Shown here: piece by piece, positions 1-11,064 of the stretch
Layout of the letters: every line of letters starts with the position of its first letter
How positions within the stretch are numbered: position 1 is the first letter of the stretch
Source: Azolla caroliniana
Lineage: Eukaryota; Polypodiophyta
Direction of reading: 5' to 3'
Assembly: GCA_043228905.1 (NCBI GenBank)
Contig: JBHGNT010000009.1
Span: 3,534,001 to 3,598,000 of the forward strand
Length of the DNA: 64,000 nt
Notes under the pieces: generated by a model
Told to the model about the DNA's origin: nothing
Seen by the model: only the letters and a program-made list of their open reading frames with translations
Database searches by the model: none
Program-made: the position numbers and the translations under genes

Positions 1-465
1 GGTGTGCCAGGTGTTGTCCATAGGCCAGAAATATAAATAGGTGAAGAAATAGGTAGAACTAGAAATAGTCGAGCTTTTAGCCCTCACAATCAGCCGATGG
101 CTCGGCTCTGTCTAAGGAAGAAAACTATATAAACCGAGATCTGCATACCTCAGAAGGGGAGAGATAGATTATTTTAGCAAGATTACTATCGTAGCACCGA
201 GCTCTACAAAATTGTTTCCAGCCGAGAGCTGTGTATTGTAATCGTTGTGAGTTTCTCATTTCATACAAATCTCGCTCTTATTGTTCCGTCATCTGGGTAT
301 TCTCCCCGGTACTCGCAACCAAGCTACGTCAATGCCTAATTGGTTGTAACCCGTGTACACTCCTCATTTTCATATCGTCTTCTCAGGGTAGAAGAGGATT
401 CCATGTAACACGACCCTTGATACCGATAGCCTGTGGGCTCATTGAAGGTGTTTCCCCCAGAAACA
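1..465 (+). mobile_element. LTR-like end of a nested retroelement (partial)
   Basis: This stretch is unlike the copia sequence it abuts. It ends in CCCCCAGAAACA, the CA terminus typical of an LTR, exactly where the integrase homology of the minus-strand copia element stops. A TATA-like CTATATAAA lies near position 125. I read it as the right-hand LTR of another element inserted into the copia integrase region. Its left end and internal part lie outside the window, so the family cannot be told. The plus orientation rests only on the TATA-like box. Confidence 0.4.
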
Positions 466-474
466 GTTAACAAT

Positions 475-2231
475 GTCAACCCATTTCTTTTTCGAGTTGG
501 TCCTTGAGTTTTTGGAAGTGGGACAACACTTCGCTCTTCTTCTTCACTGGGAAGATCCACACGTAGCACGAGTAGTCGTTGATGAGGGTGACATAGAATC
601 GGCATCTGCCGATCGTCGGCGTTTGAGCTAGTCCCCATACATCTAAATGTATGATGTCAAGGAGGCATTTTCTTGCTTAGCTCTCCTTCGGGAATGGGAG
701 TCGACGTTGTTTGCAGAGTTGGCATGCTTCGCACACTCGGTCAACTCGTTTCGACTCGAATGCCGGAAGTCCGATGACGACTCCCTTTGATTGCATTGCT
801 CGAAGTCGTTGGAGGTTTATGTGGCTGATTCTTTTGTGCCACAACTCGATGCTTGTCTCAGTTTTGAGACCTTTAGCGTACATTGCCGATTTCACCTCGT
901 TCGAATCGAGGATGAACATTCGACCGTCTCTCCATCCCTTCGCTATGACTCGACCATCTTTCTCAATGAAACAACCTTCTTTATTGAAGCGGACTTGCAT
1001 GCCTTGCTCCATGATTTGGCCAACGGAGACCAAATTCTTCGTTATTGTGGGCACATGGAAGACATTCTTGATGCAAGTTTGCTCACCTTCTTTCCCAAAT
1101 GGGACATTGCCGATGTGCCGAATGGGATGTGTGCCCGATGTGTGATGTCGTCTCCCGTCTCTATGAAGCCGGGTCAATGCAGTGTACGCAAGTCATTGAA
1201 CCACTCTTCGTGGGATGTCATGTGATGTGAGGCGCCAGAATCAACGAACCACTCGTCTTCCTAGTTGAAGGTGCTCGTGGAGTTGGAAGGTGTCATAGAG
1301 TTCGTTCTATGTCTCATCACGAATAGACCACCGTAGTCATCGTATTCGGAGTTGTTGGCGTAGTTTTTGAGTTGTCGGCTTGTCGAAGCCGACTCGCTTC
1401 TCTTTCTCAGACACTCCTCTTCGCGGTGGCCAATTTTGTCGCAATAGTTGCAAGCAATGGGCCACATTTGCCGACCTTGTTTGGCATGGAAGCTCCCCCT
1501 TCTTCCGAAAGTCCCTTGATGGCTTCCGTCTTGTTGTCGAAGGTTTGAGTTCCCTTTGTGTGATGGGTCGAATGAACCTCTTCTACCGCCTCGACTTCGT
1601 TCTCGGCCACCATCCGAATTTGAGAAGAACATTTGTCCTTCCCATGTCTTGGTTTTGGTTTGGACATGGTTCTCTTCAACCATTAGCATTGATTGAAGGT
1701 CAAAGAACGAAGAAGGGTTTTCCCTTGCCAAGATTGTCGTCTCAACGAGTCGAATCGTTGTGCGAGGCCGTGCAAGCATACTTGAACCATCTCGTCTTCG
1801 TCAGTGTTTATTTTGATGGAGCCAAGTGAGTCGCAAATGCTCTTGATCTTGGCGGTGTAGTTCGACACAGACATGTCTTTTTGCCGAATGTTGTTCAACT
1901 CTTGTCGGAGTTTAAGCTTTCAGGCGGTTGTGTTGGCGGCGAACATTTTCTTTAACTTCGCCCACGCTTCTTTAGACGTCTTGGCGTCTCGAATGTGGCT
2001 AAGCATGTGGTCATGGACACATGTTGCCAAGCAATACATGACTCGACTCGCCGCTTGCTCCCATGTTGCGTGGTCGGCACTCTTTGATTCGGGTCGATTT
2101 TCATGTGCACCATTGATGTAGCACCAATACCCTTGGCCGACGAGCTATTGGGTCATCTTGTACTCCCAAGATGAATAATTGCTCCAGTCTAGCTTTTCAT
2201 TAGGGAGAGAGCTACCCATTTGTGTGTTCAT
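475..2231 (-). pseudogene. copia gag-pol, broken (gag, knuckle, protease, partial integrase)
   Basis: The start codon is near 2231 (MNTQMG...). The UBN2-type gag region follows in several frames (open pieces 1898-1683 and 1779-1261). An intact CCHC knuckle of the form CNYCDKIGHREEEC lies around 1455-1415. The protease region and the GAG-pre-integrase segment (open piece 1177-677, with SIELWHKRISH) come next. The integrase start (630-475) is out of frame with its neighbours. Frameshifts and stops make it non-coding as it stands. Its knuckle keeps the first cysteine, which the plus-strand relative has lost. Confidence 0.8.
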
Positions 2232-2389
2232 TTTGATATAGTGTCTTCTCTTCTTTTGCTTTTCTTCCTTCGATCACGTACACGTGCTACGTAGTGGGAC
2301 TACGGTAGACGATAGCTGGATTTTGTCGTCGGCATCTCGAACACACAATCACGGAGTCGGGTGGGCTTAGTGGATTTTCTAAACCACAC

Positions 2390-2401
2390 GCTTTGATACC
2401 A
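2390..2401 (-). other. primer-binding site of copia element (tRNA-iMet type)
   Basis: Immediately inside the LTR the minus strand reads TGGTATCAAAGC. This is close to the TGGTATCAGAGC usual for plant copia elements primed by initiator methionine tRNA. Confidence 0.75.
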
Positions 2402-2848
2402 TGTTAATAATTAGGTGATTAACTACAAGTTAATTAGTACCTAAGTATGTGATTATGTTAAGTGCGGAAGATTATGTGATATGTGTGTGTATGTATGTGA
2501 GAGGAAGAGAGAGAGAGAGAGGAAGATACACTTATGAACAACACAAGATGGGGGATGATTAACTCTATATTAAATTAGCATTATCATCATCAAATACAAA
2601 AATACCCATAATAAGGTATATATAGATCTCATGTGCAAGGGTGCACATGTGTGAGGAGAATATAGGTACAAGGGTGTAAGGCCTATATTAAATGTACTTG
2701 GGAGTGGAGGATCTAGAATATCCCACTTAAGTACAATGTCCTATTTAAGGCGTTATAGTCAATACTTCTAACTAGATTCTATCTAGGTAACTACGAAATT
2801 ACATGGTTGACTAACTAACTAAACTAAGTTGAGCTTGATCTCTCAACA
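2402..2848 (-). repeat. copia 5' LTR (447 bp)
   Basis: On the minus strand it starts TGTTGAGAGATC and ends ATTATTAACA, so it has TG...CA ends. It aligns over its whole length with the LTRs at 9551-9987 and 13285-13723. Sequence differences between the three LTRs show that the first part of the 13285 LTR is closer to this copy than to its own partner at 9551. Confidence 0.9.
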
Positions 2849-4087
2849 TGGATATTTGGATAAGTTAGGAACACTTGAGGCCTTATTGTCTGACAATAGA
2901 GAAGACATCCTACTAAGTGCATCTGCACTAGCCATTCATCTCCAACATCCTTGGGCAACCTTCGAAAATGCGGCAAACAAGTTTCTTGTGGTCCATCCCA
3001 TCTATAATCAAGCACATATATCTTTCTGGTGATTGAAGCGCTTTTTGATGATGGTCCATAGATTTAGATCTTTCCAACGCCTTGCTTTCTCGATGTTCTC
3101 TCAATAAATTCTTATATTTTGTTATTTCTTTATCTGTTGTCCCACTCTTTGCCATGCTTTTTAAACTCTCGCATATAGAACAAACACCCAACCGGACCTT
3201 GCGGGCTATGACCACATTGTTAAACTTCGATCTCCATAAACGATTAAAATGTTGATATTGTATGTAAGGTACACTTTCCAATAACATGTCGTCCTTATAC
3301 GCTTGGTATACCTCACGACAAGTGAAGTTATATGAAAAATGTAACCTTCCAGTGGTGGGCATAACATCACATTGCTTCGAGAAATATATCTCCATCCATC
3401 TAATAACGTGTCGCCCAATTAGACCCTTATATGTAGATTTTGTATTGTTGAAAGGTACCCACCACCCCGTAAGTAATCGATGTTGAATTCTTTGTAGCCT
3501 CATGTTCCCGATGTTATAGGCAATTTTAAAAGCAACTTGACAACTCTTCATAGTAAGTGAAAGGTAATATTCCACATGCTAAGAACATGACACTGCCAGA
3601 TGATTCTTAACAAGTTACATATTGGCAATCAAGAATGTATCTTGTTCGTCGCCATTAAGAGACAAATACTTTTGTCACAACCCCCACAAGTTTGCCTTTC
3701 CAAATTTTGATAGACAAAGCCTCCCACAACATACCTTGAATATATCAATTGCAATTTGGCGATCTGAACACAGAAAATTATATCGTTAACACTCACTTGT
3801 CAAGGAACTCTTCGAAAATTTAGAGGCTTGTTGACACAGTCGTCGTCAACATTCGATAAACTAGACTCGTCATGATTTGTATCTACTTTAATCTCTCTTA
3901 TTTTACCTAACATAAAAGGCTCTATCGAAAAAAGTGACGTCGAACTTTGCTCTCGATCGTCGTTTGACTTTATATGGCACCATTTATTATTAACGTGGTT
4001 ATATTCCTCAATTGCGAATAACGAGTTATTAGATAATTTAAAAGGCTCAATAGAAAACAAAGAATTTTTACTCAAGTTTGAGGACAT
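2849..4087 (-). pseudogene. transposase-like pseudogene (IDGMD motif family)
   Basis: The minus strand carries a 215-residue open piece (3575-2928) with a cysteine pair (GVCSICESLK), a basic helical stretch and the sequence YMCLIIDGMDHKK. From memory this resembles a repetitive protein family of seed-free plants (annotated as DUF7869 or similar) that I believe is transposon-derived. One base appears to be missing just after IDGMDHKK. The downstream part continues in another frame as TCLPHFRRLPKDVGDEW and later VFLTYPNIH, ending exactly at the copia LTR. Further upstream, CGRLCLSKFG-like sequence and an open piece at 4087-3800 with repeated SLFSIEPF motifs probably belong to the same gene, with stops between. 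It is disrupted by the frameshift and by the copia insertion. Confidence 0.55.
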
Positions 4088-4963
4088 TTTGAGTAGGGCT
4101 AACTAAGATCAACTAAGTCCAAAATAGGCTCAAGTTTAGTTCTATAATAAGCACCATGTCCAAAAACATTTTAAAAAAACAATTAAATAAAAATTAAATA
4201 AATAAATAAGGGAAAGTCATCTTCTCATTGTCATTATCGCATTCAAGAAAAAGAAGAGCACATGAGCACAGAGCAACCAAGACTTAATTTTCACCTCCCC
4301 GGTCAAGTCGACACCAACGTCAACAACATGAACTAGGGAAAGACGATTGCTAGGTTTGTTTTCTGAACTATATTTTTAGATTCCTAAAATATTCCTTTTT
4401 GTGTTTGTTAATTTCTGAGTCCAGAATTCGATGCTTTCTATCGAGTTCTCATAATTTCAACGTGAACTTGATGCACTACATTGAGTTCCTGTTGAAAGAG
4501 TGTGTGTTCCTTTTAATGGGAACTCGAATGCAGTGCGTCGAGTTCCTGTTGAGAGGGTCACATTTCATGATCAATATACTAGAATTGGTCAGTTTCTTGC
4601 TATTTTTTTGCTTTTTCTCAATGTTTTTTATGTGACATTACATTTAAAAACGGGTGATTTTCGCCTAGTTTTGTGGAACTTTACCTTAGTTTTCAGGTTT
4701 ACGTTGTTTATTTTTAAGATCATTGATATATCATTGTGTTATTACCTATTGTTTTCAGTGAATCATGACAGAAGGTCCCATCCTTCAAATTGAAGATTCC
4801 CTCCCCAACAAAAAAACCTTCTGACACCATGCCCAAGCCTGACTCAAGAAAAACGTTTATTGAGTCGGGAGGTGATGGGACTTCGAAGTCTTTTGTCTGA
4901 TACATGACGAACACTTTAGGCGAAAAGAGTAGTGGGTAGCCATGCCTGAAGAGCTACCCTCAT
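4088..4963. other. no recognisable gene
   Basis: AT-rich sequence with only short chance frames. Near 4410-4560 there is a weak repetition of GAGTTC...TGTTGA motifs. A possible start of the ParB-methyltransferase-like gene, ATG at 4764, is followed by a stop after about 19 codons. Confidence 0.4.
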
Positions 4964-7853
4964 GACGAGTGGACATTAATCTATACTGAGGACGAAGGAG
5001 ATTTGCTCCTTATTTTTGCGAAATCTGAAGGTGATGGCAAGTTGCAGGTGGGGAAGACCTTCACCTACGGCCATGTAAAGAACATCGAATACGAAGACAA
5101 CGACTCCTCAAACCTCTTGTTCGATGTTAATAGCATGCACAGAGTCAGGATAGATGAACAAAATTGCGTAACTGACTCTTGCCACCCAAGAGCTAATGGT
5201 CGCACAAGCAACCACACCACCGAAGTCTGCCAAGAAATCAAAATTGGAACATAAGAAGTACAAGAAAAGGTAGCAACCTAAGGAGGACGAGCCCGAGGTA
5301 CTTGAGTTCGTGGAAGATGAGGAGGAAAATACTGAGCTCGAAGTTATTCCTCCAAGGGGCCACATTGCATCAGGAATACTCACCTTAGAGCAAAATTGGA
5401 TCAGAGAAAACATTGTAAAGACGAAGCTTTTCCGTAAAGGACAACTATTTCACTTGCCGATCTCCTCTATTTAGAGGCCACCCATTGATCCTGAAATAGG
5501 AAGACGGGCTCTAGAAATAAGAGAGCCACATTCAATGCATGTGCAAAACTTAAAAAGCAAAATGAAGATAAATCCACATGCCATTGTAGTGCCATTCTTA
5601 ATAATGGTAGACCTTGATCAATGCCCAACTGTTGTTGACTTTAAGTACAGTTCGGTTGATGACTACACATACTACGTGATTGGAGGATCCCACTCAGTTG
5701 AAGCTCAACGTCAACTTGTGATGGAGTATCCTCTTACCCCACTCTTCAAAAATGTAGAATGTAAAGTGTACGCTGGCCTTACACATGAAGAAGCCAAGTT
5801 GCTAGCTTGGGATCATAACAATGATAATGACTATAGACAAAAGATGTCACGTATCGAGCGCATCAGGTTCTTCCATCATGAGTATCTTGATGTGTTGCAA
5901 AAATTTGGTCCTAGGCTGCATTGCGACGACAATGTATGCTTGAAGATGGGATAGCAGTTGACGAAAGCACCAAGTCTGAAGGCTTGAGGAAATATGACTC
6001 ATGGTTTCAACTTGCGTTCAGAACAGGGGAGGTGTGGAACCTCCAAGATTGAATTTTTAGTATGTGGGAGCGAAAAGAAATAAAGGGTCAAAGATCAAAG
6101 AAGGCTAAGCTCGACCCACAAGTGGAGATGAAGTCTAAGTCACGTAAAAGTGACTTAGTCATTGAGGAATCAGTTGAGGATATGAAGTTGCTTCCTTGGC
6201 GGTCATTGCAAGGAATCAAATATGACAAATTATTAATATCTGTATTATCAAGAGTGGCCGCCAAGGAATTCATCCTTGATTAAATGGTCACAGAATTTCA
6301 AAAGTGAGTAATCTATGTGATGATTTATTTTCATTGTATTGATTTGTTGATTTGCTCTTTATTCTAGAACCTTACTTTCTTTTAATTTTTAGCCATAAGG
6401 TTTATATGAAGATACACGAGTTGATGATGAAAAAATTGTCCCTACCTACGTGGGAAGAGGTGGAGCAATCGTGCCCCAAAACATCAGCATACAAGGCTCT
6501 TGAAGAATTCTTCATTGTGTTTAGAGAATGGGTATATTATGTTTTACAAATATTAATTGATTTTAGGATAATGGGTATCTTCTTACAAAACGTATAATTA
6601 CAGAAACCACCTCGCTCAAAGAAAATGGGTGACAGCAATAAAGGCATACCAAGCACCTTGATCACCCATTTGGAACGAGCAAAATATGAGAAACGAATGA
6701 CAAAAGGAAAGGAGCTCGAGGTGCCTGAGGACTCAGATATTGTGAAAAGTTTTTTGCACAAGGTTGATCCTTTCCAACAACTATACTATAGTGTTTATAA
6801 TGGTGATGTGGGTAATATGCTTGACATTGTACATTGCTCGTTGTGGATAATGGTGATGTGAGTCATTATACATTGCTCGTTGTAGATATACCGTATGGAT
6901 TTCGGATATCAGGCTCTACATACGATGATGTACTATACAAATATCCGCAAATAGAGAAGATGATAAAAGACTTTGCAGAGCTGACCTTGGCTCCATTATG
7001 GCAAATCGTTATATTTCATAGTATGGGTCAGGCTTTATCGGTCACTACTGCATTGAAGTCGAGATGCCATGCTACTAAACACATGCATTGGTAAGCTTTA
7101 TGTTACTATATATTTAATATATGGATTCTATGATGCTTACTACATATATATTAACTTGTTTCAATTCAATTACACAATAGGGTTAAAACGAACATAACTC
7201 GTACCCTGGGTGATCGAATGGTGAGCGTTGTGGAGCATTTGTGCATGGAATATTACGACGCTATTTCTAAGAAGAAGGCTCGGGCACTTGTGAATGAGCG
7301 GAACGTCATCAACTATATCAAGTGCCCAGCTATTGTAACAAAGAAATTGTGCCATGTGTTTGGCGACAAGAGTCTTGTAAACCCATATCAAAAGTCCCAG
7401 TGATTGATTAATCGATTGGTCGAGTTGTTCTCGACTTATTTTCTGGTACAAGTAATCTCATAAGTCTAATCAATTTTTCTTAAAATAAAATAGAATTTCC
7501 TGTCTTTGTTTTCTTACTTTTGCATGTGTGATTGTTTGTTTAAGAACAACGACCGCGTGCTCTCTTAAACTTTTCAGGAACTGCGTCGCATTAGAGAAGG
7601 ACCCCGTGCAAGTCAATTTTATTAAGATGAGGATCCAAGGCATTTGGGATTGTCCCAACCAAGACGAAGAGGTTGGGGCAAAGCATATCAATGAAACTAA
7701 GATGTTTCAGCTAACCTCTAGAGAGCCGATGGAACCTATAGACGAAGAAGGAGGGAACCTTGTCGACCTTGAAGATTGTTGGGAATATGTCCCTCCAGTG
7801 GGAGGAAGAGCCAACTGTTCGAAAAGCCGACTGTCGAAGGGTCGAAAACAGTG
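4964..7853 (+). pseudogene. decayed ParB-like / beta-class DNA amino-methyltransferase fusion gene
   Basis: A chain of open segments reads like one multi-exon protein. An acidic N-terminal part (from DEWTLIYTEDEGD, 4964) leads to RPPIDPEIGRRALEIREPHS and then a ParB/sulfiredoxin-type segment with DLDQCPTVVDF and YVIGGSHSVEAQRQL (5605-5705), the latter matching the ParB G-x-H-x-x-x-A box. A long linker (WERKEIKGQR, PWRSLQGIK) follows. Next come VVDIPYGF (6879-6902), which fits amino-methyltransferase motif IV, a target-recognition-like stretch, NPYQK, and finally VALEKDPVQV (about 7585-7615), which fits the acidic motif II. Motif IV before the SAM motifs is the beta-class order. Introns are still visible, for example GTAAGC at 7093 with its acceptor at 7181, and others near 6302-6393 and 6533-6602. 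Stops (for example TAG near 5473 and TGA near 6050), frameshifts, a short tandem duplication just before motif IV, and the absence of SAM motif I between about 7440 and 7575 show it is dead. Domain names come from motif recognition, not a search. Confidence 0.55.
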
Positions 7854-8266
7854 ATTGGACTGTTTGAGAATTCGACTGTTATTATTATTATGGTAATAAA
7901 AATGATGATGTTAGGAAACAGGTCACTCCGGATGGGGAGAGAGAGGAGCCGAGTTGATGAGGGACGGTCGAGGCCGAAACCAAAATCGTGTATATAGCCA
8001 ACTCGGGAGACTATACTTGTAAATAGTCTCAATGTGCACCCCATGAGGGCTAGGTATGTAAATAGCTAGAAAGTTGTGTAAATATATATGCAACTAGGGC
8101 AAACTTTAATATGTAGAATAAAAATGAACATAACTGCGCGCATAGAAGGTAATATTCGTGTTCGTGCAAGCATTCAAACGTTTGGAAACGTTTGGAAACG
8201 AAGACGTTTGAAATGGGAAAAATACATGCTTCTTATTTCTTTTTTTTCATTTATTATTCTTATGAT
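7854..8266. other. no recognisable gene
   Basis: The sequence follows the last methyltransferase-like exon. It contains a short ATT trinucleotide run near 7880 and a repeated AACGTTTGGAAACG motif near 8175-8205. Nothing else is recognisable. Confidence 0.4.
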
Positions 8267-8760
8267 TTAGCTCACCCTAGTGGTAAGGAGTCAAGTTATT
8301 GTTATTTATGTCTTGGGTTCGACTCCCAATTTTCTCATCTCTTTCTCTCTTTCTCATTAATACCATGTCGTAGCAAAATTTTATGTTAGTGTTATAATAG
8401 TTTTTTTCTTTTATTTTTTTATTATTAGAACTAAGCACAACCTAGTGGTAAGTTGTTGTGCTACTATTACTTGTGTCTTGGGTTCAATTCTCAACTTTCT
8501 CATATCCTCTTGTTAGTGTCATGGCAAAATTTTATGTTAATGTCACCGAGTGGTAAGTTGTTATGCTACTACTACCTATGTCATGGCAAAATTTTATGTT
8601 AATGTCACCGAGTGGTAAGTTGTTATGCTACTACTACCTATGTCATGGCAAAATTTTATGTTAGTGTCATGTTCCTTTTTCTTTCTTTCTTTCTTTCTTT
8701 GTTATTAGAAATTAGGTCACCTTAGTGGTAAGTTGTTATGCTACTACTACCTATGTCATG
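8267..8760 (+). repeat. tRNA-derived SINE-like copies with tandem ~60-bp units
   Basis: At 8267 the sequence TTAGCTCACCCTAGTGGTAAG resembles a tRNA A box, followed about 45 bases later by GGGTTCGACTCCC, a good B box. A second head starts near 8431 (CCTAGTGGTAAG ... GGGTTCAATTCTC) and a third near 8711 without its B box. Between them, from about 8520 to 8660, a 60-bp unit containing ATGGCAAAATTTTATGTTA and CCGAGTGGTAAG is tandemly repeated. A relative with the same head and B box lies at 58358. Confidence 0.65.
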
Positions 8761-9430
8761 TTTTCTTCATATTCTCGAATATACGTTTTATGAGTTTGTG
8801 AACATTTGATTATAATTAATAATGACATATTTTGATTCAATCTCTATAGTTCATACTCATTTTTTTGTAAAGTTCTAAAGTGAGGATGATAGAGATGTCT
8901 TGATTCGCATCCCAAAAGTATGCATGTGATACAATGCAAATATTGCAACCATACTTATGTTGGTGGTTCACAATGGATTGGAGTCCACTTATTGGGATTG
9001 AGAGTGAATCAATATATAATATAGACCCTAGTCAATCCAATCCAACTTTGCGATGATTTACCATACACGTTTGATTGAATCATTCTCGAATGCAAATGCA
9101 CGTATGATACGTATGGTTCATTCTATGACTGCGCGTGTGTGTAAGTGTGAGAGAGGTGTGTGTGAGCCGCGCCAAAGCTGTGTGAGTAACAGCAGACGCG
9201 AAGAACCTTGTGTGGCTGATCCAATCGCAAGAGTGTTGTAATCCTCTCTGTATTGTATATCCACTGTCTATAGTGAAGTTCTGTTCCCGTGGTTTTCCCC
9301 GTTTTAGGGTTTCCACGTAAATCTCTGTGCATAGTTGTTTTGAACTTGTCTTTCTGGCATCCTTGTGTGATTTGTATATCAGTGCGTAGTTCATATATTC
9401 TAATTTGACCGAACGATTTCTTTCAACAAA
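8761..9430. other. no recognisable gene
   Basis: AT-rich sequence with a GTGTGTG-rich patch near 9130-9165. The frames here carry no motif I recognise. Confidence 0.4.
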
Positions 9431-9546
9431 GATGCACCGGGGTCTGATCAAATACAAGATTCAGTTGAGGAGACCGAACATGTAGATGCAACACAATTGA
9501 CAGTTAATCTTGGAGAGCAACCTGTTCCAGACTTCCTAATGGAGTG
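9431..9546 (+). CDS. possible terminal exon of an unknown gene, cut short by the copia element
   Basis: After AACAAAG, a possible splice acceptor, an open stretch of about 38 codons reads DAPGSDQIQDSVEETEHV ... EQPVPDFLME and ends in TGA just before the copia insertion site. The composition (acidic, no low-complexity run) looks more protein-like than the surroundings. It could be the C-terminal exon of the methyltransferase-like relic upstream, or of another lost gene. I recognise no family. Confidence 0.25.
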
Positions 9547-9550
9547 ATTG

Positions 9551-9987
9551 TGTTGAGAGATCAAGCTCAACTTAGTTTAGTTAGTTAGTCAACCATGTAA
9601 CTTCGTAGTTACCTAGATAGAATCTAGTTAGAAGTGTTGACTATAACGCCTTAAATAGGACCTTGTACTTAAGTGGGATATTCTAGATCCTCCACTCCCA
9701 AGTACATTTAATATAGGAATTACACCCTTGTTCCTATATTCTCCTCACACATGTGCACTCTTGCACATGATATCTATATATACCTCATTGTGGGTATTTT
9801 TGTATTTGATGATGATAATGCTAATTTAATATAGACTTAATCATCCCCCATCTTGTGTTGTTCATAAGTGTATCTTCCTCTCTCTCTCTCTTCCTCTCAC
9901 ACACACATATCACATAATCTTCCGCGCTTAACTTAATCACATACTTAGGTACTAATTAACCCGTAGTTAATCACCTAATTATTAACA
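9551..9987 (+). repeat. copia 5' LTR (437 bp)
   Basis: It begins TGTTGAGAGATC and ends ATTATTAACA. It contains a pyrimidine-rich CTCTCTCT tract before the end. It matches the 3' LTR at 13285-13723 along its length with scattered substitutions. Confidence 0.93.
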
Positions 9988-9999
9988 TGGTATTAGAGC
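9988..9999 (+). other. primer-binding site
   Basis: TGGTATTAGAGC directly follows the LTR. It is one base from the TGGTATCAGAGC motif complementary to initiator methionine tRNA. Confidence 0.8.
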
Positions 10000-10151
10000 G
10001 TGTGGTTTAGAAAATCCACTAAGCCTCCGTGATTGTGTGTTTGAGATGCCGACGACAAAATCCGGCTATTGTCTACCGTAGTCCTGTTAGGTAGCACGTG
10101 TACATGATCGAAGGAAGAAAAGCAAAAGAAGACAAGACAATATATCAAAAT

Positions 10152-11064
10152 GAACACACAAATGGGTAGCTCGCTCCCTAATGAAAAGCTAGACCGGAGG
10201 AATTAATCATCTTGGGAGTACAAGATGACCCAATACCTCATCAGCCAAGGGTATTGGAGCTACATCAACGGCGCACAAGAAAATCGACCCGACTCAAAGA
10301 ATGTCAACCACGCAACATGGGAGCAAGCAACGAGTCGAGTCATGTATTGCTTGGCAACATGTGTCCACGACCACATGCTTAGCCACATTCGAGATGCCAA
10401 GACGACTAAAGAAGTGTGGCGAACTTAAAGAAAATGTTCACCACCAACACAACCGCCCGTAAGCTTCAACTCCGACAAGAGTTCAACAACATTAAGAAAA
10501 AAGACATGTTCGTGTCGGACTACATCGCCAAGATCAAGTGCATTTGCGACTCGCTTGACTCCATCAAAATAAACGTCGACGAAGACGAGATGGTTCAAGT
10601 ATGCTTGGGCGGCCTCGCACAACGATTCGACTCGTTGAGGACAGCAATCTGGGTGAGGAAAAACCTTCCTTCTTTTTTCGACCTTCAATCAATGCTAATG
10701 GTTGAAGAGAACCACGTCCAAACCAAAACCAAGACATCAGAAGGACAAATGTTCTTCTCGAATTCGGATGGTGGCTGAGAACGAAGTCGAGGCGGTAGAA
10801 GAGGTAGATTCGACCCATCACACGAAGGGAACTCAAACCTTTGACAACAAGACAAAAGCCATCAAGGGACCTTCGGAAGATGGGGGAGCTTCCATGCCGA
10901 ACAAGGTCGGCAAATGTGGCCCATTGCTGGAAACTATTGCGGCAAAATCGGCCATCGTGAAGAGGAGTGTCAGAGAAAGAGTAGCGAGTCGGCTTCGACA
11001 AGCCGACAACTCACAAACTACACCAACAACTCCGAATACGACGACTACGGTGGTCTATTCGTGA
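10152..11064 (+). pseudogene. copia gag (UBN2 type) with zinc knuckle, frameshifted
   Basis: The start MNTQMGSSLPNEKL is at 10152, with a stop after about 17 codons. The UBN2 gag reading continues at 10225-10428 (TQYLISQGYWSYINGA) and at 10416-10778 (KLQLRQEFNNIKKKDM ... MVQVCLGGLAQRFDSLR) in other frames. The knuckle near 10925-10965 reads NYCGKIGHREEEC but its first cysteine is replaced (AGNYC). Frame breaks and the damaged knuckle make it inactive. Confidence 0.85.

Larger units (their letters stand above)
466..2848 (-). mobile_element. Ty1/copia retrotransposon, 5' part only, truncated
   Basis: Read on the minus strand, the element runs 5' LTR (2848-2402), primer-binding site, gag, zinc knuckle, protease and the first part of integrase, and then stops at about 466-475 against foreign sequence. 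It is the same family as the plus-strand element at 9551-13723, with long stretches near-identical on the opposite strand. Reverse transcriptase, RNase H and the 3' LTR are missing from the window. The 5' LTR abuts the transposase-like pseudogene at 2849 directly. Confidence 0.85.

Noticed and set aside
711-1829. Long plus-strand frames over the copia element
   Set aside because: They are the antisense of gag-pol on the minus strand, where protein motifs are visible.
9080-9457. 125-codon minus-strand frame
   Set aside because: His/Thr/Arg-rich over a GTGTG patch, no motif, no start context; most likely chance.
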